Shown here: piece by piece, positions 55,270 to 64,000 of the stretch
Position numbering within the stretch: position 1 is the first letter of the stretch
How the letters are laid out: each line of letters begins with the position of its first letter
Origin: Pseudorhodoferax soli
Lineage (GTDB): Bacteria > Pseudomonadota > Gammaproteobacteria > Burkholderiales > Burkholderiaceae_C
Assembly: GCF_003337555.1 (NCBI RefSeq)
Contig: NZ_QPJK01000002.1
Location: 620,001 to 684,000, forward strand
DNA: 64,000 nucleotides
Direction: 5' to 3'
Translations under genes and position numbers: made by a program
Notes under the pieces: generated by a model
Seen by the model: only the letters and a program-made list of their open reading frames with translations
Database searches by the model: none
Told to the model about the DNA's origin: nothing

Positions 55270-56777
55270 GCGGCACCTCCGGCACGGGCGGACAGCGCAG
55301 CTTCGGCCTGGGCGCGGTCGGAGAACGGCAGCTTGGCGCCGGCGATCTCCTGGGTGGTCTCGTGTCCCTTGCCGGCCAGCAGCACGACGTCGTGGGCGGC
55401 GGCCTGGGCCAGGGTTTCGGCGATGGCGCGCGCGCGGTCGGCCTGCACCCGCGCGTCGGCGCGGTGGGCAAGGCCCGCAAGAATCTGCTCGATGATGCTC
55501 TCCGGGGTTTCCTGCCGGGGGTTGTCGCTGGTCACGACCACGCGGTCGGCGACACGCTCGGCCACGGCGCCCATCAGCGGGCGCTTGCCGGCGTCGCGGT
55601 TGCCGCCGCAGCCGAACACGCACCACAGCCGGCCGCCTCTCGCCTGGGCCAGCGGGCGCAGGGCCCGCAGCGCCTGCTCCAGCGCGTCGGGCGTGTGGGC
55701 GTAGTCGATGGCCACCAGCGGCTGGCCGTCCAGCGCGATGCGCTCCATGCGGCCCGGCACCGGCAACAGCGCCTGGCAGGCTGCCAGGGCATCGGCCAGC
55801 GCGAAGCCCAGCGCGCGCAGGGCGCCGATGACGCCCAGCAGGTTGTTGACGTTGTACTGGCCGATCAACGGGGTGGCCAGCCGAATGCCTTGCCCGCCTT
55901 CGCGCACCGTGAAGGCCAGGCCACCGCCGGCCTCATAGCCGATGTCGGTGGCGGCCAGGCGCGCGGCACCCTGGGCCGAGACGGTCCACAGGTCCAGCGC
56001 GCCGCCGGCCAGCTGGTCGGCGAGGCCACGGCCGTAGGGGTCGTCCACGTTGACGACGGCGGCCTGCAGGCCAGGCCAGGCGAACAGCTCGGCCTTGGCC
56101 TGCCAGTAGGCGGCCATGGAACCGTGGTAGTCCAGGTGGTCCTGCGTGAAGTTCGTGAAGATGGCCAGGCGGATGCGCGTGCCATCCAGCCGGCGCTCGG
56201 CGATGCCGATGGACGAGGCTTCGATGGCGCAGGCCGCAAGCCCGGTGTCGACGAACTCGCGCAGTCGCGCCTGCAGCAGCACCGGGTCGGGCGTGGTCAT
56301 GCCCGTGGGCACCACGGTCGGCGGCACGCCCGTGCCGAGCGTGCCGACCACGGCGCAGCCGCTGGGCAGGGTGCCGGCGGCCTGCTGTGCCTGCGTCAGC
56401 GCCTGGGCGAGCCACCAGGCGGTGGAGGTCTTGCCATTGGTCCCGGTCACGGCCAGCAGGTCCAGCGCCTGCGAGGGCTGTTCGTAGTAGGCCGCGGCGA
56501 TGGGGCCGGAGCCGGCCTTGAGGCCTGCGAACGTGGCCACGGGCTCGCCCTCGAAGCCATAGGCCTCGCTGCCTTCGTGCTCGACCAGGCAGGCCACCGC
56601 GCCCTGGGCCAGCGCCTGCGGCACGAAGCGCCGCCCGTCCGTGGCGGCACCGGGCCAGGCGATGAAGCCGTCGCCCGGGCCGACCTGGCGGCTGTCGGTG
56701 TGCAGCACGCCCGTGACGCGGCCGCGCAGCCAAGCTGCGCAGTCCTGCACGGTGGCGATGCTGGCCGGCGCGGGCAT
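55263..56777 (-). CDS. murE: UDP-MurNAc-L-Ala-D-Glu:meso-DAP ligase MurE
   Basis: 504-residue Mur ligase. P-loop VTGTNGKTSTAWW, EASSIGIAERR, FTNFTQDHLDYHG, and the specificity motif Asp-Asn-Pro-Arg (TSDNPRQE), which selects meso-diaminopimelate, not lysine. Hence a DAP-type peptidoglycan as expected for a Gram-negative. Overlaps ftsI by 1 nt. Confidence 0.96.
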   Translation of the reverse strand: MPAPASIATVQDCAAWLRGRVTGVLHTDSRQVGPGDGFIAWPGAATDGRRFVPQALAQGAVACLVEHEGSEAYGFEGEPVATFAGLKAGSGPIAAAYYEQPSQALDLLAVTGTNGKTSTAWWLAQALTQAQQAAGTLPSGCAVVGTLGTGVPPTVVPTGMTTPDPVLLQARLREFVDTGLAACAIEASSIGIAERRLDGTRIRLAIFTNFTQDHLDYHGSMAAYWQAKAELFAWPGLQAAVVNVDDPYGRGLADQLAGGALDLWTVSAQGAARLAATDIGYEAGGGLAFTVREGGQGIRLATPLIGQYNVNNLLGVIGALRALGFALADALAACQALLPVPGRMERIALDGQPLVAIDYAHTPDALEQALRALRPLAQARGGRLWCVFGCGGNRDAGKRPLMGAVAERVADRVVVTSDNPRQETPESIIEQILAGLAHRADARVQADRARAIAETLAQAAAHDVVLLAGKGHETTQEIAGAKLPFSDRAQAEAALSARAGGAAC

Positions 56778-58519
56778 CAGAACGACTCCTCCACGGTGGT
56801 CGCGACCACCTGGGGCTTGACGGCCATGTCGGGCTGCACGCCCATCATGCGCAGCGTCTGCTGCACGACCTCGCTGAACACCGGGGCGGCCACGGTGCCG
56901 CCATAGAAGGTGCCGTTGCTGGGCTCGTCGACCATCACGCCGACGATGATGCGCGGCTTGTCGATGGGCGCCATGCCCGTGAACCAGGCGCGGTACTTGC
57001 CCGCGGCGTAGCCCTTGCCGGCCTGTTTGCGCGCCGTGCCCGACTTGCCGCCGACCGAGTAGCCCACCGTCTGCGCCAGCTGGCCCGTGCCGCCAGGGCC
57101 GGCTGCCATCTGCAGCATGTGGCGCACGGCCGCCGCGTTCTGCGCCGAGAACACGCGCGTGCCGACGGCCGGCTCGCCGTGCTTGAGCATGGTGACGGGG
57201 ATGATGGAGCCATCGTGCGCGAAGGCGGTGTAGGACTGCACCATCTGGAACAGCGAGGCCGACAGGCCGTAGCCGTAGGCCATGGTGGCCTGCTCGACCG
57301 GCTTCCAGGTCTTCCAGGGGCGCAGCCGGCCCGTGACGGCACCGGGGAACTGCACCTGGGGCTTTTGCCCATAGCCCAGCGCCGTGAAGGTATCCCACAT
57401 CTCGTGCGGCGTCATCTTCTGCGCGATCTTGAGCGCGCCCACGTTGGACGACTTCTGGATCACGCCCTCCACCGTCAGCGTGCCGTAGTTGTGCGTGTCG
57501 CTGATCGTGAAGCCACCGAGCTGGAAGCGCCCGGGGCCGGTCTCGATGGTGGTCTGCGGCGTGACGCGGCCGGCTTCCAGCGCCATCGCCACCGTGATCG
57601 GCTTCATCGTCGAGCCGGGCTCGAAGGTGTCGGTGATGGCGCGGTTGCGCAGCTGCTCGCCGGTCAGGTTGCGACGCTGGTCGGGCACGTAGCTGGGGTA
57701 GTTGGCCAGCGCCAGCACCTCGCCCGTCACGGCGTCCAGCACCACCACGCTGCCGGCCTTGGCCTTGTGCTGGGCCACGGCGTCGCGCAGCTTCTGGTAG
57801 GCGAAGAACTGCACCTTGCTGTCGATCGAGAGCTGGATGTCGCGCCCGTCCACGGGCGGCACCTCGTCGCCGATGTCCTCGACCACGCGGCCGAGCCGGT
57901 CCTTGATCACGCGGCGCGAGCCGGCCTTGCCCAGCAGCTCGTGCTGGAACGCGAGTTCCACGCCTTCCTGGCCCTGGTCTTCGACGTTGGTGAAGCCGAC
58001 CACGTGGGCCGACGACTCGCCTTCGGGGTAGTGGCGCTTGTACTCGGGCCGCTCGTGCACGCCCTTGATCTTGAGCGCCATGATCTGCTGGGCGATCGGC
58101 GCGTCGACCTGGCGGCGCAGCCAGACGAAGGTCTTGTCCTCGTCTTCCAGGCGCTTGTTGAGGTCGGCGATCGGCATGTCCAGCAGCTTGGCCAGCTGGC
58201 GCAGCTTGGCCGGGTCGCGGTCTACCTCTTCGGGGATGGCCCAGATGCTGGCCGCCACCACGCTGCCGGCGAGCAGCAGGCCGTTGCGGTCGAGCACGCG
58301 GCCGCGGCTGGCCGGCAGCTCCAGCGTGCGCATGAAGCGCACCTTGCCCTGGCGCTGGAAGAAATCGTTCTCGATGACCTGGATGTAGGCCGCCCGCGCG
58401 GTCAGGCCGACGAAGCCCAGGGCCAGCGCGGCCACGACGAACTTGCTGCGCCAGACCGGCGTCTTGCCCGCGAGCAGCGGGCTGGAGGTGTAGCGCACGC
58501 TACGGCTGTTGCGGCTCAT
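56777..58519 (-). CDS. ftsI: Septal transpeptidase FtsI (PBP3)
   Basis: 580-residue class B penicillin-binding protein: N-terminal helix (FVVAALALGFVGLTARAAYI), PBP-dimerisation domain and transpeptidase domain with nucleophile Ser303 in GSTMKP, SSN motif (QKSSNVG) and KSGTA at Lys492. Length typical. Overlaps ftsL by 4 nt. Confidence 0.96.
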   Translation of the reverse strand: MSRNSRSVRYTSSPLLAGKTPVWRSKFVVAALALGFVGLTARAAYIQVIENDFFQRQGKVRFMRTLELPASRGRVLDRNGLLLAGSVVAASIWAIPEEVDRDPAKLRQLAKLLDMPIADLNKRLEDEDKTFVWLRRQVDAPIAQQIMALKIKGVHERPEYKRHYPEGESSAHVVGFTNVEDQGQEGVELAFQHELLGKAGSRRVIKDRLGRVVEDIGDEVPPVDGRDIQLSIDSKVQFFAYQKLRDAVAQHKAKAGSVVVLDAVTGEVLALANYPSYVPDQRRNLTGEQLRNRAITDTFEPGSTMKPITVAMALEAGRVTPQTTIETGPGRFQLGGFTISDTHNYGTLTVEGVIQKSSNVGALKIAQKMTPHEMWDTFTALGYGQKPQVQFPGAVTGRLRPWKTWKPVEQATMAYGYGLSASLFQMVQSYTAFAHDGSIIPVTMLKHGEPAVGTRVFSAQNAAAVRHMLQMAAGPGGTGQLAQTVGYSVGGKSGTARKQAGKGYAAGKYRAWFTGMAPIDKPRIIVGVMVDEPSNGTFYGGTVAAPVFSEVVQQTLRMMGVQPDMAVKPQVVATTVEESF

Positions 58520-58854
58520 CGCCGGGCTCCCGGACGTTGTGGCGCCGCTGCCGCCGAGGCCGCGGGCGCGGGCAGCGGGATCAGCACGCCGGTGCTGGCG
58601 CTGACGTATTGCGTGATGGCCGGCGTGGTGGTGCGCATCTGCAGCTGCTCCTTGGCGAGCTTCTCCACGCGCAGCGGCGTGGCCTGGCCCCGGCGCTCGA
58701 CCTGCAGGCGATCGAACTCCACGTCGAGCCGGCGCGCGAGCTTGGTCTCGCGGTCCAGCTGCACCGTGAGGTTGCGCGACTCGTACTGCGTGCGCACGAG
58801 GTACATGGCGCTGGCCATGACGGCCAGCAACAGCACGAGGTTGAGCCGGGTCAT
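58516..58854 (-). CDS. ftsL: Cell division protein FtsL
   Basis: 112-residue bitopic protein: one N-terminal helix (LNLVLLLAVMASAMYLV) and a coiled-coil periplasmic part (ESRNLTVQLDRETKLARRLD) followed by an Ala/Pro tail. It joins FtsB and FtsQ in the divisome. Position between rsmH and ftsI is diagnostic as the sequence is poorly conserved. Confidence 0.9.
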   Translation of the reverse strand: MTRLNLVLLLAVMASAMYLVRTQYESRNLTVQLDRETKLARRLDVEFDRLQVERRGQATPLRVEKLAKEQLQMRTTTPAITQYVSASTGVLIPLPAPAASAAAAPQRPGARR

Positions 58855-58948
58855 GGGGCCTCCACGCTCGTCACTGCGTGTACCACGCTGCCCCCAGAGG
58901 GGGTCGCGTTCCGCATGGGGCCGGCCCGGCGGCAGAACTTCGCTGCGC
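58855..58948. repeat. Palindrome-rich spacer between rsmH and ftsL (REP-like)
   Basis: 94-nt gap with CCCCC/GGGGG (58891-58903, 3-nt loop) followed by GGGGCCGGCCCGGCGGC. Its character (short GC inverted repeats in a tight operon) resembles dispersed extragenic palindromes in this family; copies elsewhere in the genome cannot be checked here. Confidence 0.45.
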
Positions 58949-59890
58949 TCATGCCGCCGTCCTCTCGGCCACGCGCATGACGGCGCTGCGCGCGCGCGGG
59001 TTGGCCTGGACCTCGGCGGCCGACGGCATCACGCGGCCCAGCGACTTGAGCGGCATGGCCGCGCTCTTGCCCAGCATCCAGTCCGGCGACCGGCGGTCGA
59101 CCGTCTCCTTGGCGTGGCGCGCGATGAACTGCTTGACGATGCGGTCTTCCAGCGAATGGAAGCTGATCACCGCGAGCCGGCCACCCGGGGCCAGCACGCG
59201 CAAGGCGCCGCTCAGCGCCTGTTGCAGCTCTTCAAGCTCGGCGTTGATGTGAATCCGAAGAGCCTGAAATGTGCGCGTTGCAGGGTCCTTGCCCGGCTCG
59301 CGGGTTTTGACCGCGCCAGCCACGAGCTGGGCCAGCTCGGCGGTGGTTGAAACAGGGCCCCGTTCTTGTCGGCGAGCAACAATCGCCTTTGCAATCGGAA
59401 CAGCAAACCGTTCTTCGCCATAGTCACGAATCACCTCCGCAATGGTTGTGGTGTCGGCCGTGGCAAGCCACTCGGCCACGCTAGTGCCGCGCGTCGTGTC
59501 CATGCGCATGTCCAGCGGTCCATCGGCGCGGAAGCTGAATCCCCGCGCCGGGTCGTCGATCTGGGGCGAGCTCACGCCCAAATCCATCAGTACGCCGGCC
59601 ACGCTGGCCTCGGGCAGCTCGGCGAGCGCATGGAAGGCCTCGTGCCGGATCGAGAAGCGCGGATCGGCGATCTGCGCCGCTGCCGCCACCGCCTGCGGGT
59701 CGCGGTCGAACGCGACCAGACGGTCCTGCGGACCCAGCTGGGAGAGCAGCAGCCGGCTGTGGCCGCCACGCCCGAAGGTCGCGTCCACGAAGGTGCGCGC
59801 CGCACCCGGTTCCGGCTGCGCCTGCTTGTTGAAAAGAGCCTCGACTGCTTCGTTCAACAAGACGGTGGTATGAATCCATGAGGTTTCCAC
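58949..59890 (-). CDS. rsmH: 16S rRNA (cytosine1402-N4)-methyltransferase RsmH
   Basis: 313-residue SAM enzyme (MraW). SAM motif [11 protein letters not shown], the [19 protein letters not shown] block and [12 protein letters not shown]. The start is GTG at 59890 with TAAGGG upstream; alternative starts would cut the conserved HTTVLLNEA. About 59230-59460 has lower GC (57% over 120 bp counted) than neighbours. Confidence 0.95.
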   Translation of the reverse strand: METSWIHTTVLLNEAVEALFNKQAQPEPGAARTFVDATFGRGGHSRLLLSQLGPQDRLVAFDRDPQAVAAAAQIADPRFSIRHEAFHALAELPEASVAGVLMDLGVSSPQIDDPARGFSFRADGPLDMRMDTTRGTSVAEWLATADTTTIAEVIRDYGEERFAVPIAKAIVARRQERGPVSTTAELAQLVAGAVKTREPGKDPATRTFQALRIHINAELEELQQALSGALRVLAPGGRLAVISFHSLEDRIVKQFIARHAKETVDRRSPDWMLGKSAAMPLKSLGRVMPSAAEVQANPRARSAVMRVAERTAA

Positions 59891-59899
59891 CGCCGGCCC

Positions 59900-60334
59900 T
59901 TAGAAGGAAATGTCCTTGAACGCCTCGGGCGGCGGGCCCTCCAGGGCCTTGGCCTCCTTGGCCTGGTAGGTCGCCTTGTCCCACAGCTCCAGGTGGTTGC
60001 CCATGCCCAGCAGCATCGTGTCCTTGGTGATGCCGACGGCCTCACGCAGCTCGGGCGCGACCAGTACGCGGCCGCTGCCGTCCATGTCAACGTCCATGGC
60101 GTTGCCCAGGAATATGCGCTTCCACCAGTGTGCATCGGCCGGGAGCACGGCGATGCGCGCGCGAAAGGTCTCCCACTCGGGCCGCGGGAAGACCATCAGG
60201 CAGCCGTGCGGATGGCGCGTGATCGTCAGCGCACCCTTGCCACCGGCCTCCGATTCGAGCGCAGGCCGATACCGGGTTGGCATGGATAGCCGACCCTTTG
60301 CATCGAGACTGAGCGACGAAGGCCCTTGAAACAC
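59900..60334 (-). CDS. mraZ: Transcriptional regulator MraZ
   Basis: 144-residue double AbrB-like DNA-binding protein that represses the dcw promoter. [20 protein letters not shown] and [17 protein letters not shown] are the two swapped-hairpin modules. The GTG at 60334 gives the usual N-terminus; a longer upstream frame covers the operator and is rejected. First gene of the dcw cluster. Confidence 0.94.
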   Translation of the reverse strand: MFQGPSSLSLDAKGRLSMPTRYRPALESEAGGKGALTITRHPHGCLMVFPRPEWETFRARIAVLPADAHWWKRIFLGNAMDVDMDGSGRVLVAPELREAVGITKDTMLLGMGNHLELWDKATYQAKEAKALEGPPPEAFKDISF

Positions 60335-60379
60335 CGCGCACCACCTTGGGTTCGTGCCGGGGAAAATGGGGCCGAAATA

Positions 60380-60413
60380 GCCCGTCCACCCCACAAAACT
60401 GCACCTTTTCCCA
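60380..60413 (-). promoter_or_regulatory. MraZ operator: TGGG-type boxes at 10-bp spacing
   Basis: On the minus strand TGGG (60413-60410), TGCA (60403-60400), TGGG (60393-60390) and GGGC (60383-60380) repeat every 10 bp, fitting the known MraZ site of TGGGN repeats on one helix face. It lies 46-79 nt upstream of the mraZ start. TACAGT at 60418-60413, overlapping the first box, could be the -10. Confidence 0.75.
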
Positions 60414-60429
60414 CTGTAGCACCAAACGC

Positions 60430-60460
60430 GCAGGCCACCCGACGGGTGGCCTGCCTTTTT
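60430..60460 (+). terminator. Perfect 11-bp hairpin with T-run, plus-strand oriented
   Basis: GCAGGCCACCC (60430-60440) pairs perfectly with GGGTGGCCTGC (60444-60454), loop GAC, followed by CTTTTT to 60460. The T-run is on the plus strand, opposite to mraZ and hslU. It would stop transcripts moving toward hslVU; on the minus strand it has no T-run. Confidence 0.7.
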
Positions 60461-60532
60461 GTAATTAAATCAATGACTTAGCTAGCAGAATCGCAGCGCA
60501 GCAAAAGGGTAAAAATCGTTAAAAATGAAGCA

Positions 60533-60563
60533 CTTAGCACGAATATTCAATGTACGTGCTGAG
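60533..60563 (-). terminator. Possible hslVU terminator hairpin
   Basis: CTTAGCACG (60533-60541) and CGTGCTGAG (60555-60563) form a 9-bp stem (one G-U) with a 13-nt loop, 54 nt after the hslU stop. On the minus strand a TTTTT run follows about 9 nt later, so it is a weak terminator candidate. The 282-bp gap to mraZ is AT-richer than the coding DNA and holds no gene. Confidence 0.45.
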
Positions 60564-60616
60564 CTTCCCGATCTCGACCCACTGGCTGCATACACAGGTG
60601 CTTCCTGGTACGCGGT

Positions 60617-61978
60617 TCACAGAATATAGCGCGACAGATCCTCGTCGCGGCTGAGCGCATCGAGCCGGGCGTTGACATACGCAGCATCGACCACGACGGT
60701 CTGCCCGTCCAGCTTCGCGGCCTCGAAACTGACCTCGTCGAGCAAGCGCTCGAGCACGGTGGACAAGCGCCGCGCACCGATGTTCTCGGTTCGCTCGTTG
60801 ACCTCGTAGGCGATGTGCGCCAGCCGCGTCACGCCTTCGGGCGTGAACTCGAGCGTGACGTTTTCGGTCGCCAGCAACGCCTGGTACTGGCGCACCAGCG
60901 AGGCATGGGTCTGCGTGAGGATGGCATCGAAATCCTGCACCGACAGCGACTGCAGCTCCACGCGGATCGGGAAACGCCCCTGCAACTCGGGAATCAAATC
61001 GCTCGGCTTGGACAGGTGGAACGCGCCCGAAGCGATGAACAGGATGTGGTCGGTGCGCACCACGCCGTACTTGGTCGTCACGGCCGTGCCCTCCACCAGC
61101 GGCAGCAGGTCGCGCTGCACGCCCTGGCGCGAGACCTCGCCGGCCTGGCCTTCGCTGCGCGAGGTGACCTTGTCGATCTCGTCGATGAAGACGATGCCGT
61201 TCTGCTCGGCGTTGTGCACGGCCTGGAGCTTGATCTCTTCCTCGTTGACGAGCTTGGCGGCCTCTTCCTCGGTCAACAGCTTCATGGCCTCGCCGATGCG
61301 CAGCTTGCGCGTCTTGCGCTTTTGCTGGCCCATCTGGCTGAACATGCCGCGCAGCTGCTCGGTCATCTCTTCCATGCCGGGCGGGCCCATGATCTCCAGC
61401 GCCTGCTTGGCATCGGCGACGTCGATCTCGATCTCCTTGTCGTCCAACTGGTGTTCGCGCAGCTTCTTGCGGAAGGCCTGGCGTGCCGTGCTGTCGGCCG
61501 GCTTCTCGGCCGCCGCCGCGTTGGCCGAAAAGCCGAAAGACGCATCGGTGGCCGGCACGCGGGCGGGCGGCAGCAACACGTCGAGCACGCGCTCCTCGGC
61601 GGCGTCCTCGGCGCGCGTGCGCATCTTGCGCATGGCCTGTTCCCGCGTCTGCTTGACGGCCGAATCGACGAGGTCGCGGATGATGGAATCCACGTCTTTG
61701 CCGACATAGCCGACCTCGGTGAACTTGGTGGCCTCGACCTTGATGAAAGGAGCATCGGCCAGCTTGGCCAGGCGGCGCGCAATCTCTGTCTTGCCCACGC
61801 CGGTGGGGCCGATCATGAGGATGTTCTTGGGCGTGATCTCCACGCGCAGCTTCTCCTCGACCTGCTGGCGGCGCCAGCGGTTGCGCAACGCGATGGCGAC
61901 GGCGCGCTTGGCATCCTTCTGGCCGACGATGTGGCGGTCGAGTTCGGAGACGATTTCCTGGGGGGTCATGGACGACAT
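60617..61978 (-). CDS. hslU: HslU ATPase of the HslVU protease
   Basis: 453-residue AAA+ unfoldase that feeds HslV. Starts [20 protein letters not shown]; Walker A GPTGVGKT at 57-64, GYVGKDVD pore loop, I-domain (~110-250), FIDEIDKV Walker B and the C-terminal LSRYIL tail that docks in HslV. Starts 4 nt after the hslV stop. Confidence 0.96.
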   Translation of the reverse strand: MSSMTPQEIVSELDRHIVGQKDAKRAVAIALRNRWRRQQVEEKLRVEITPKNILMIGPTGVGKTEIARRLAKLADAPFIKVEATKFTEVGYVGKDVDSIIRDLVDSAVKQTREQAMRKMRTRAEDAAEERVLDVLLPPARVPATDASFGFSANAAAAEKPADSTARQAFRKKLREHQLDDKEIEIDVADAKQALEIMGPPGMEEMTEQLRGMFSQMGQQKRKTRKLRIGEAMKLLTEEEAAKLVNEEEIKLQAVHNAEQNGIVFIDEIDKVTSRSEGQAGEVSRQGVQRDLLPLVEGTAVTTKYGVVRTDHILFIASGAFHLSKPSDLIPELQGRFPIRVELQSLSVQDFDAILTQTHASLVRQYQALLATENVTLEFTPEGVTRLAHIAYEVNERTENIGARRLSTVLERLLDEVSFEAAKLDGQTVVVDAAYVNARLDALSRDEDLSRYIL

Positions 61979-61982
61979 GGGC

Positions 61983-62528
61983 TTACAGGACCTCGACCGT
62001 GTGGTGCATGTTGGTGTAGATGCAGATCTCGCCGGCAATCCCGAGCGACTTGCGCACGATGTCCTCGGCCGAGAGATCGGTGTTCTGCAGCAGCGCGATG
62101 GCAGCCGACTGCGCGTAGGCCCCGCCCGAACCGATGGCCACGATGCCGTGCTCGGGCTCGAGCACATCGCCGTTGCCGGTGATGATCAGAGAGGCCGTGT
62201 GGTCGGCCACGGCCAGCATGGCCTCCAGGCGGCGCAGCACGCGGTCGGTGCGCCAGTCCTTGGTAAGCTCGATGGCGGCGCGGGTCAGCTGGCCCTGGTG
62301 CTTCTCCAGCTTGGCCTCGAAGCGTTCGAACAGCGTAAAGGCGTCGGCCGTGGCGCCGGCAAAACCGGCCAGCACCTTGCCCTGGTGCAGCTTGCGCACC
62401 TTGCGGGCCGAGCCCTTGACGACGATGTTGCCCAATGTGACCTGGCCGTCACCACCGATGGCGACCTGGACGCCCTGGGGGGTGGACCGCCGCACGCTGA
62501 CGATGGTGGTACCGTGAAATTGCTCCAT
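61983..62528 (-). CDS. hslV: HslV peptidase of the HslVU protease
   Basis: 181-residue proteasome-like subunit. [14 protein letters not shown] gives a six-residue extension to be removed so Thr7 becomes the N-terminal nucleophile, the usual betaproteobacterial form. [24 protein letters not shown] and [11 protein letters not shown] are conserved. An unusual STPQG appears right after VSVRR. Confidence 0.95.
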   Translation of the reverse strand: MEQFHGTTIVSVRRSTPQGVQVAIGGDGQVTLGNIVVKGSARKVRKLHQGKVLAGFAGATADAFTLFERFEAKLEKHQGQLTRAAIELTKDWRTDRVLRRLEAMLAVADHTASLIITGNGDVLEPEHGIVAIGSGGAYAQSAAIALLQNTDLSAEDIVRKSLGIAGEICIYTNMHHTVEVL

Positions 62529-62599
62529 CGCATGGACCTGGGGTTGGATCAATGAAAAACAAGCGGCCGGCGTGCACCGCCGGCCGGGCACAGCCAGTT

Positions 62600-64000
62600 T
62601 CAGTGGCTGCGCGGCAGGATGGTGGCGTGGTCGGCGAGGCCGATCACGTGGAAGAAGACGGCCACGAGCCGGTGCAGTCCGCGGAACTCCAGCCGCTGCC
62701 CGGCGGCCTGCTGGGCCGCGGCCCAGTTCAGCACCGAGCCGGCGGCCGCGAAGTCGATGCGTACCAGGTCTGCGCAATCCACGACCAGCGGCTGGCCCGC
62801 GCCGAGTGGCACCGCCATGGACGCCAGTGCGCCCGATGCGTCGCCGGTCACCACACCGGCGAGCCGCACGGCCGGCGCGGGCTGGTCGGTTGCCGTTGCC
62901 TGGCCGAAGGCGCCCCCAACACCCGGCGCCACCAGGCTGCAGCGCGCATCCTCCCAGGGCGGCGGCGCCACCTCGTAGGTGATGCAGTAGTCGAGCGCGA
63001 CGAGATCGAACTCCTCGGGCCGCTGCGTCAGCCGCAACCAGGCCAGGCGCAGCCGCCACCAGGCAACGGGCTGGGCGCGCTGCCCTGACACGGTGTGGTG
63101 GCGCAGCAGTTGCTCCAGCCGCGGGCTGCCCTGCGCCGACACGCACAGCGGCTGGTCCGCCAAGTGGGACAACAGGTCGGACAGGGGAGCGAGCGCGGGC
63201 GGTTGCACTGCGTCGAGTTGGCTCCAGTCCAGCTGCACGGTGCCGCCGCGGAACTCGGCAATCTGCACGGCCAGCGCCGTGACCTGGGCCGCATCCAGCA
63301 AGGCCGGCGCCGTCCAGGCGAGTGCGGCGCCAGCGGCCGGCGCCACGCGGTCCGGCGCGCCGATCACAGCCCAGGCCGGCGCCTGGCGCTGGTGGCGCAC
63401 CGTGAAATCGATGGCCATGGACTCGAAGCGGCCCTGCTGCGCCGTGGCACGGTAGAGGTCGAACAGGGCCGCCCAGGCACGCAGCGCCACAGGCACGGGC
63501 GTCTGCGCCTCGGCCAGCGCGCGCAGCGCTGCTTCGCAACCGGCGTCGTCGCCATTGGCGAAGCGGATCGCGGCCTCCTCCAGCCCGGGGTCGGACACCA
63601 ACTCGCCGCCCTCGGCGAAGCCGCCCAGCGACCAGTCCACACCAGGCAGCATGTCTTCGGCCGGCGCCTCGGCCAGCAGAGCTTCGCGCGGCTGGATGTC
63701 GGTGGCCGCGAAATCGGTGACGCGGGCCTCCGCCGGCTGCGGCTCGGCGGTGACGGGGGACGAGAACTTCGGTGCGGCGCCAGCATCGCGCGGCGGCTGC
63801 CATTGCTGGCGCACCATCTGTGCCTCGATCTCGTCGATCTTCTTAAGCGTGCCTTCGCGCTGGCCGCTGCCGGATGGCTGGCTGCTGTCGAAGAAGCCGG
63901 AATCGTCCAACGCCATCGGCGTGATGGACGCCCCCCCGGCGCTGCGCTGGCGCAGCTTGCGCAGCTGGTCGAACTCACGCTTGCGCACGAAGTCGTTCGC
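62600..64000 (-). CDS. STAS-domain protein (5' end outside window)
   Basis: At least 466 residues. The frame continues to the window edge as [16 protein letters not shown], so the true start is probably beyond 64000, with an in-frame GTG at 63988 as the only alternative inside. N-terminal basic helix, long Ala/Pro/Glu-rich region, and a C-terminal STAS-like domain ([21 protein letters not shown]). Role unknown; members in this family are soluble and may act in regulation. 71 nt upstream of hslV. Confidence 0.75.
   Translation of the reverse strand, partial: ANDFVRKREFDQLRKLRQRSAGGASITPMALDDSGFFDSSQPSGSGQREGTLKKIDEIEAQMVRQQWQPPRDAGAAPKFSSPVTAEPQPAEARVTDFAATDIQPREALLAEAPAEDMLPGVDWSLGGFAEGGELVSDPGLEEAAIRFANGDDAGCEAALRALAEAQTPVPVALRAWAALFDLYRATAQQGRFESMAIDFTVRHQRQAPAWAVIGAPDRVAPAAGAALAWTAPALLDAAQVTALAVQIAEFRGGTVQLDWSQLDAVQPPALAPLSDLLSHLADQPLCVSAQGSPRLEQLLRHHTVSGQRAQPVAWWRLRLAWLRLTQRPEEFDLVALDYCITYEVAPPPWEDARCSLVAPGVGGAFGQATATDQPAPAVRLAGVVTGDASGALASMAVPLGAGQPLVVDCADLVRIDFAAAGSVLNWAAAQQAAGQRLEFRGLHRLVAVFFHVIGLADHATILPRSH

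Overview
The window is chromosomal DNA of a high-GC betaproteobacterium, most likely a member of the Comamonadaceae (the Acidovorax/Variovorax/Ramlibacter side of the Burkholderiales). The basis is the very high GC at third codon positions, the gene set (class Ia nrdAB next to an AAPAKK-repeat histone-like gene, pilSR-ampD, accBC-prmA, mpl, a betaproteobacterial HslV with the MEQFHGTT start) and a complete dcw cluster headed by mraZ. No tRNA, rRNA, CRISPR array, prophage or insertion sequence was seen. Nearly all of the sequence is core genome; the main accessory-looking block is the branched-chain-type ABC transporter region at about 25.9-33.2 kb.

Layout. 0-6.4 kb: the tail of a LysR-type regulator, ffh, a CcsA/YpjD-like membrane protein, a small PP0621-like protein, the pilSR type IV pilus two-component system and ampD. 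6.4-11.9 kb: nrdA and nrdB behind a tandem pair of NrdR boxes, then a lysine/alanine-repeat histone H1-like gene closed by a strong terminator. 12-17 kb (minus strand): accB, accC, prmA, a zinc-ribbon DUF3426 protein and a PfkB-family kinase. 17-25.7 kb: a TlpA-like thioredoxin and an unknown protein, mpl, a small unknown protein, DAHP synthase behind an aromatic leader-peptide attenuator, tldD, rodA and a diguanylate cyclase. 25.9-33.2 kb: a five-gene amino-acid-type ABC importer with an SDR, a lipoprotein-like cyclase-family hydrolase, a HotDog-fold dehydratase-like protein and a LysR regulator. 34.2-41.5 kb (plus strand): a YqiA-like esterase, an RNB exoribonuclease, a TonB-C-terminal protein, aroE, mtgA, two phospholipid-pathway genes and ruvC. 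41.5-60.3 kb (minus strand): a small membrane protein, lpxC and the dcw cluster mraZ-rsmH-ftsL-ftsI-murE-murF-mraY-murD-ftsW-murG-murC-ddl-ftsQ-ftsA-ftsZ, mostly with 1-7 nt gene overlaps. 60.6-64 kb: hslVU and a STAS-domain gene cut by the window edge.

The genes centre on envelope growth and division: peptidoglycan precursor synthesis (murC-F, mraY, murG, ddl), polymerisation and septation (ftsI, ftsW, rodA, mtgA), recycling (mpl, ampD), lipid A (lpxC), fatty acid and phospholipid synthesis (accBC, PlsC-like, CdsA-like).

The most interesting signals are regulatory. (1) A 24-codon leader peptide with seven aromatic residues in eight sits before a perfect intrinsic terminator upstream of DAHP synthase, which is a classic attenuator design. 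(2) A duplicated 5' end of accC makes a 41-codon leader ORF whose stop overlaps the accC start, and a perfect 16-bp inverted repeat places that start in a hairpin loop. (3) Two strong hairpins and a well-positioned small ORF lie between nrdA and nrdB. (4) MurD carries an acidic Ser-Glu-rich insertion encoded partly by a hexanucleotide microsatellite.
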